Shown one piece after another: positions 37,425-37,986 of a stretch of DNA of 37,986 bases. This DNA comes from Enterococcus viikkiensis. GTDB lineage: Bacteria; Bacillota; Bacilli; Lactobacillales; Enterococcaceae. The stretch lies in NCBI RefSeq assembly GCF_005405345.1, contig NZ_BJDW01000025.1:1-37986 (forward strand), given 5' to 3'. The translations under genes were made by a program, and so were the position numbers. The notes below the pieces were generated by a model. The model was not told the origin of the DNA and did no database searches. It saw only the letters and a list, made by a program, of their open reading frames with translations. Within the stretch, counting starts at the first letter, position 1, and each line of letters begins with the position of its first letter.

Positions 37425-37804
37425 TTTTTCCAATCATAAAGTTCCACGTTTCTTATCTCGTCATAGTCTACTTTCTGATCATCAATGTAGATCCCAAGCT
37501 CATCAAATCCACGGATCATACCAGTGATATCATCAAGATATTTTCCTTCAACGTCTAATTGTTCCAGCTGAATAGCAACGGGCCGTGACTTCAAACGAGC
37601 GTGTTCTAATACTTGTTCGATTTCGTGAGTGTACATCTGTGGTTTCTGTTCATTAACTTTCGCTCGTTCTGTTTTATCTTTTTTCATAGCAGCAGTATGG
37701 TCAGACAAAAAGAATCCTGTCATCCATTTCATCATTCCGCGATCGTGATACGCACGTTTCGCTTCTAAGAATACTTCTTTAGCACCTTCGTCTGTGTAAG
37801 CCAT
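37406..37804 (-). CDS. YolD-like protein, SOS-controlled
   Basis: Product of 132 residues with the YolD-like signature RGMMKWMTGFFLSDHT (about 22-37) followed by a small beta domain (HARLKSRPVAIQL, DVEGKYLDDITGMIRG). In other low-GC bacteria and phages YolD-like genes are often next to a Y-family DNA polymerase (UvrX), which is missing here. The promoter just upstream carries a LexA box, so the gene should be switched on by DNA damage along with prophage induction. The ATG at 37804 follows GAGGTGATC. Confidence 0.85.
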   Translation of the reverse strand: MAYTDEGAKEVFLEAKRAYHDRGMMKWMTGFFLSDHTAAMKKDKTERAKVNEQKPQMYTHEIEQVLEHARLKSRPVAIQLEQLDVEGKYLDDITGMIRGFDELGIYIDDQKVDYDEIRNVELYDWKKWSELK

Positions 37805-37823
37805 TATAGATCACCTCGCAAAC

Positions 37824-37852
37824 ATTATACAAACATATGTTCGGCGTGTAAA
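37824..37852 (-). promoter_or_regulatory. SOS-regulated promoter with LexA box
   Basis: On the minus strand TTTACA (37852-37847) and TATAAT (37829-37824) have 17-base spacing. The spacer contains CGAACATATGTTTG (37843-37830), an exact match to the Gram-positive LexA/DinR consensus CGAACRNRYGTTYG. Host LexA should repress the YolD operon until DNA damage. Confidence 0.85.
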
Positions 37853-37856
37853 GCGA

Positions 37857-37883
37857 TTGATTACACAAAAATTACACAAAAAG
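37857..37883. repeat. Integrase arm-type repeat, right
   Basis: Exact copy of 132-158, containing two tandem ATTACACAAAA units, in the same orientation. It lies between the YolD promoter and attR. Confidence 0.65.
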
Positions 37884-37900
37884 GAAATAATTTGCATAAG

Positions 37901-37924
37901 AAAAACACATCATAGAAGATGTGT
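37901..37924 (-). terminator. Leftward terminator at the attR junction
   Basis: On the minus strand ACACATC-TTCTAT-GATGTGT (37924-37905) forms a 7-bp stem followed by TTTTCTTAT. One arm of the stem lies in the 77-base core and most of the other arm is phage sequence. It should stop host transcription entering from the right, possibly replacing the terminator of a host gene whose last codons lie in the core. Confidence 0.65.
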
Positions 37925-37986
37925 GTTATGCTTTGCATATTGGTTTTATCTTCCTATAAAACGGCTTAGAAGCCCGTCACCCGCTT
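37910..37986. repeat. attR: attR core (77-base direct repeat)
   Basis: Exact copy of 1-77 at the other end of the window. It bounds the prophage on the right, so the excised circle would be 37909 bases long. Confidence 0.9.

Overview
The window looks like a complete integrated temperate siphophage (about 38 kb) in a low-GC Gram-positive host. Enterococcus or a close relative is the most likely host, judging by the ArpU-type late regulator, the Bet/DnaD/DnaC replication set, the A118-like head genes, the Dp-1-like holin and the amidase endolysin. This is inferred from protein families, because no host gene is fully present. The window starts and ends with the same 77-base sequence (1-77 and 37910-37986), read here as attL and attR. 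Just inside each end lies an identical 27-base repeat that probably binds integrase.

Layout. Leftward lysogeny block (175-3060): tyrosine integrase, a two-helix membrane protein, an ImmA-like protein and a CI-like repressor. The switch at 3085-3187 has two face-to-face promoters and four related 14-base operators. Rightward early block (3202-13422): Cro-like protein, small regulators, Bet/RecT annealing protein, a PD-(D/E)XK exonuclease, DnaD-like and DnaC-like replication proteins, a RecU resolvase gene interrupted by a frameshift, a second tyrosine recombinase, a cytosine-methylase-like protein, YopX, DUF1642 and many small accessory genes. ArpU (13630-14046) comes next. It is followed by about 830 bases without a sizeable gene, holding a probable late promoter, a hairpin-rich segment that looks like a structured RNA, and a 21-residue peptide gene.

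The late block (14878-35605) runs terS, HNH endonuclease, terL, portal, minor head protein, scaffold, major capsid protein, head-tail connectors, major tail protein, tail chaperones, tape measure, Dit, Tal, a fibre with a glycerophosphodiesterase domain, lysis-cassette membrane proteins and endolysin. Three late genes end at a canonical -1 slippery heptamer directly before their stop codon. In two of them the -1 frame encodes an immunoglobulin-fold domain: BIG2 on the capsid protein and FN3 on the tail tube protein. A leftward accessory block (37804-35623) closes the prophage. It has an SOS-controlled YolD operon and a second operon driven by a perfect consensus promoter that overlaps a 24-base palindrome.

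The points most worth following are: (1) an HNH gene inserted in the 5' end of terL, next to a 5-base insertion in the terL P-loop that has the ACT-stop-ACT layout of a ribosome hop; (2) the hairpin-rich RNA between ArpU and terS; (3) the frameshift set in capsid, tail and recU; (4) three leftward terminators inside a rightward region. If the terL and recU lesions are real mutations and not recoded, this prophage cannot package DNA by itself.
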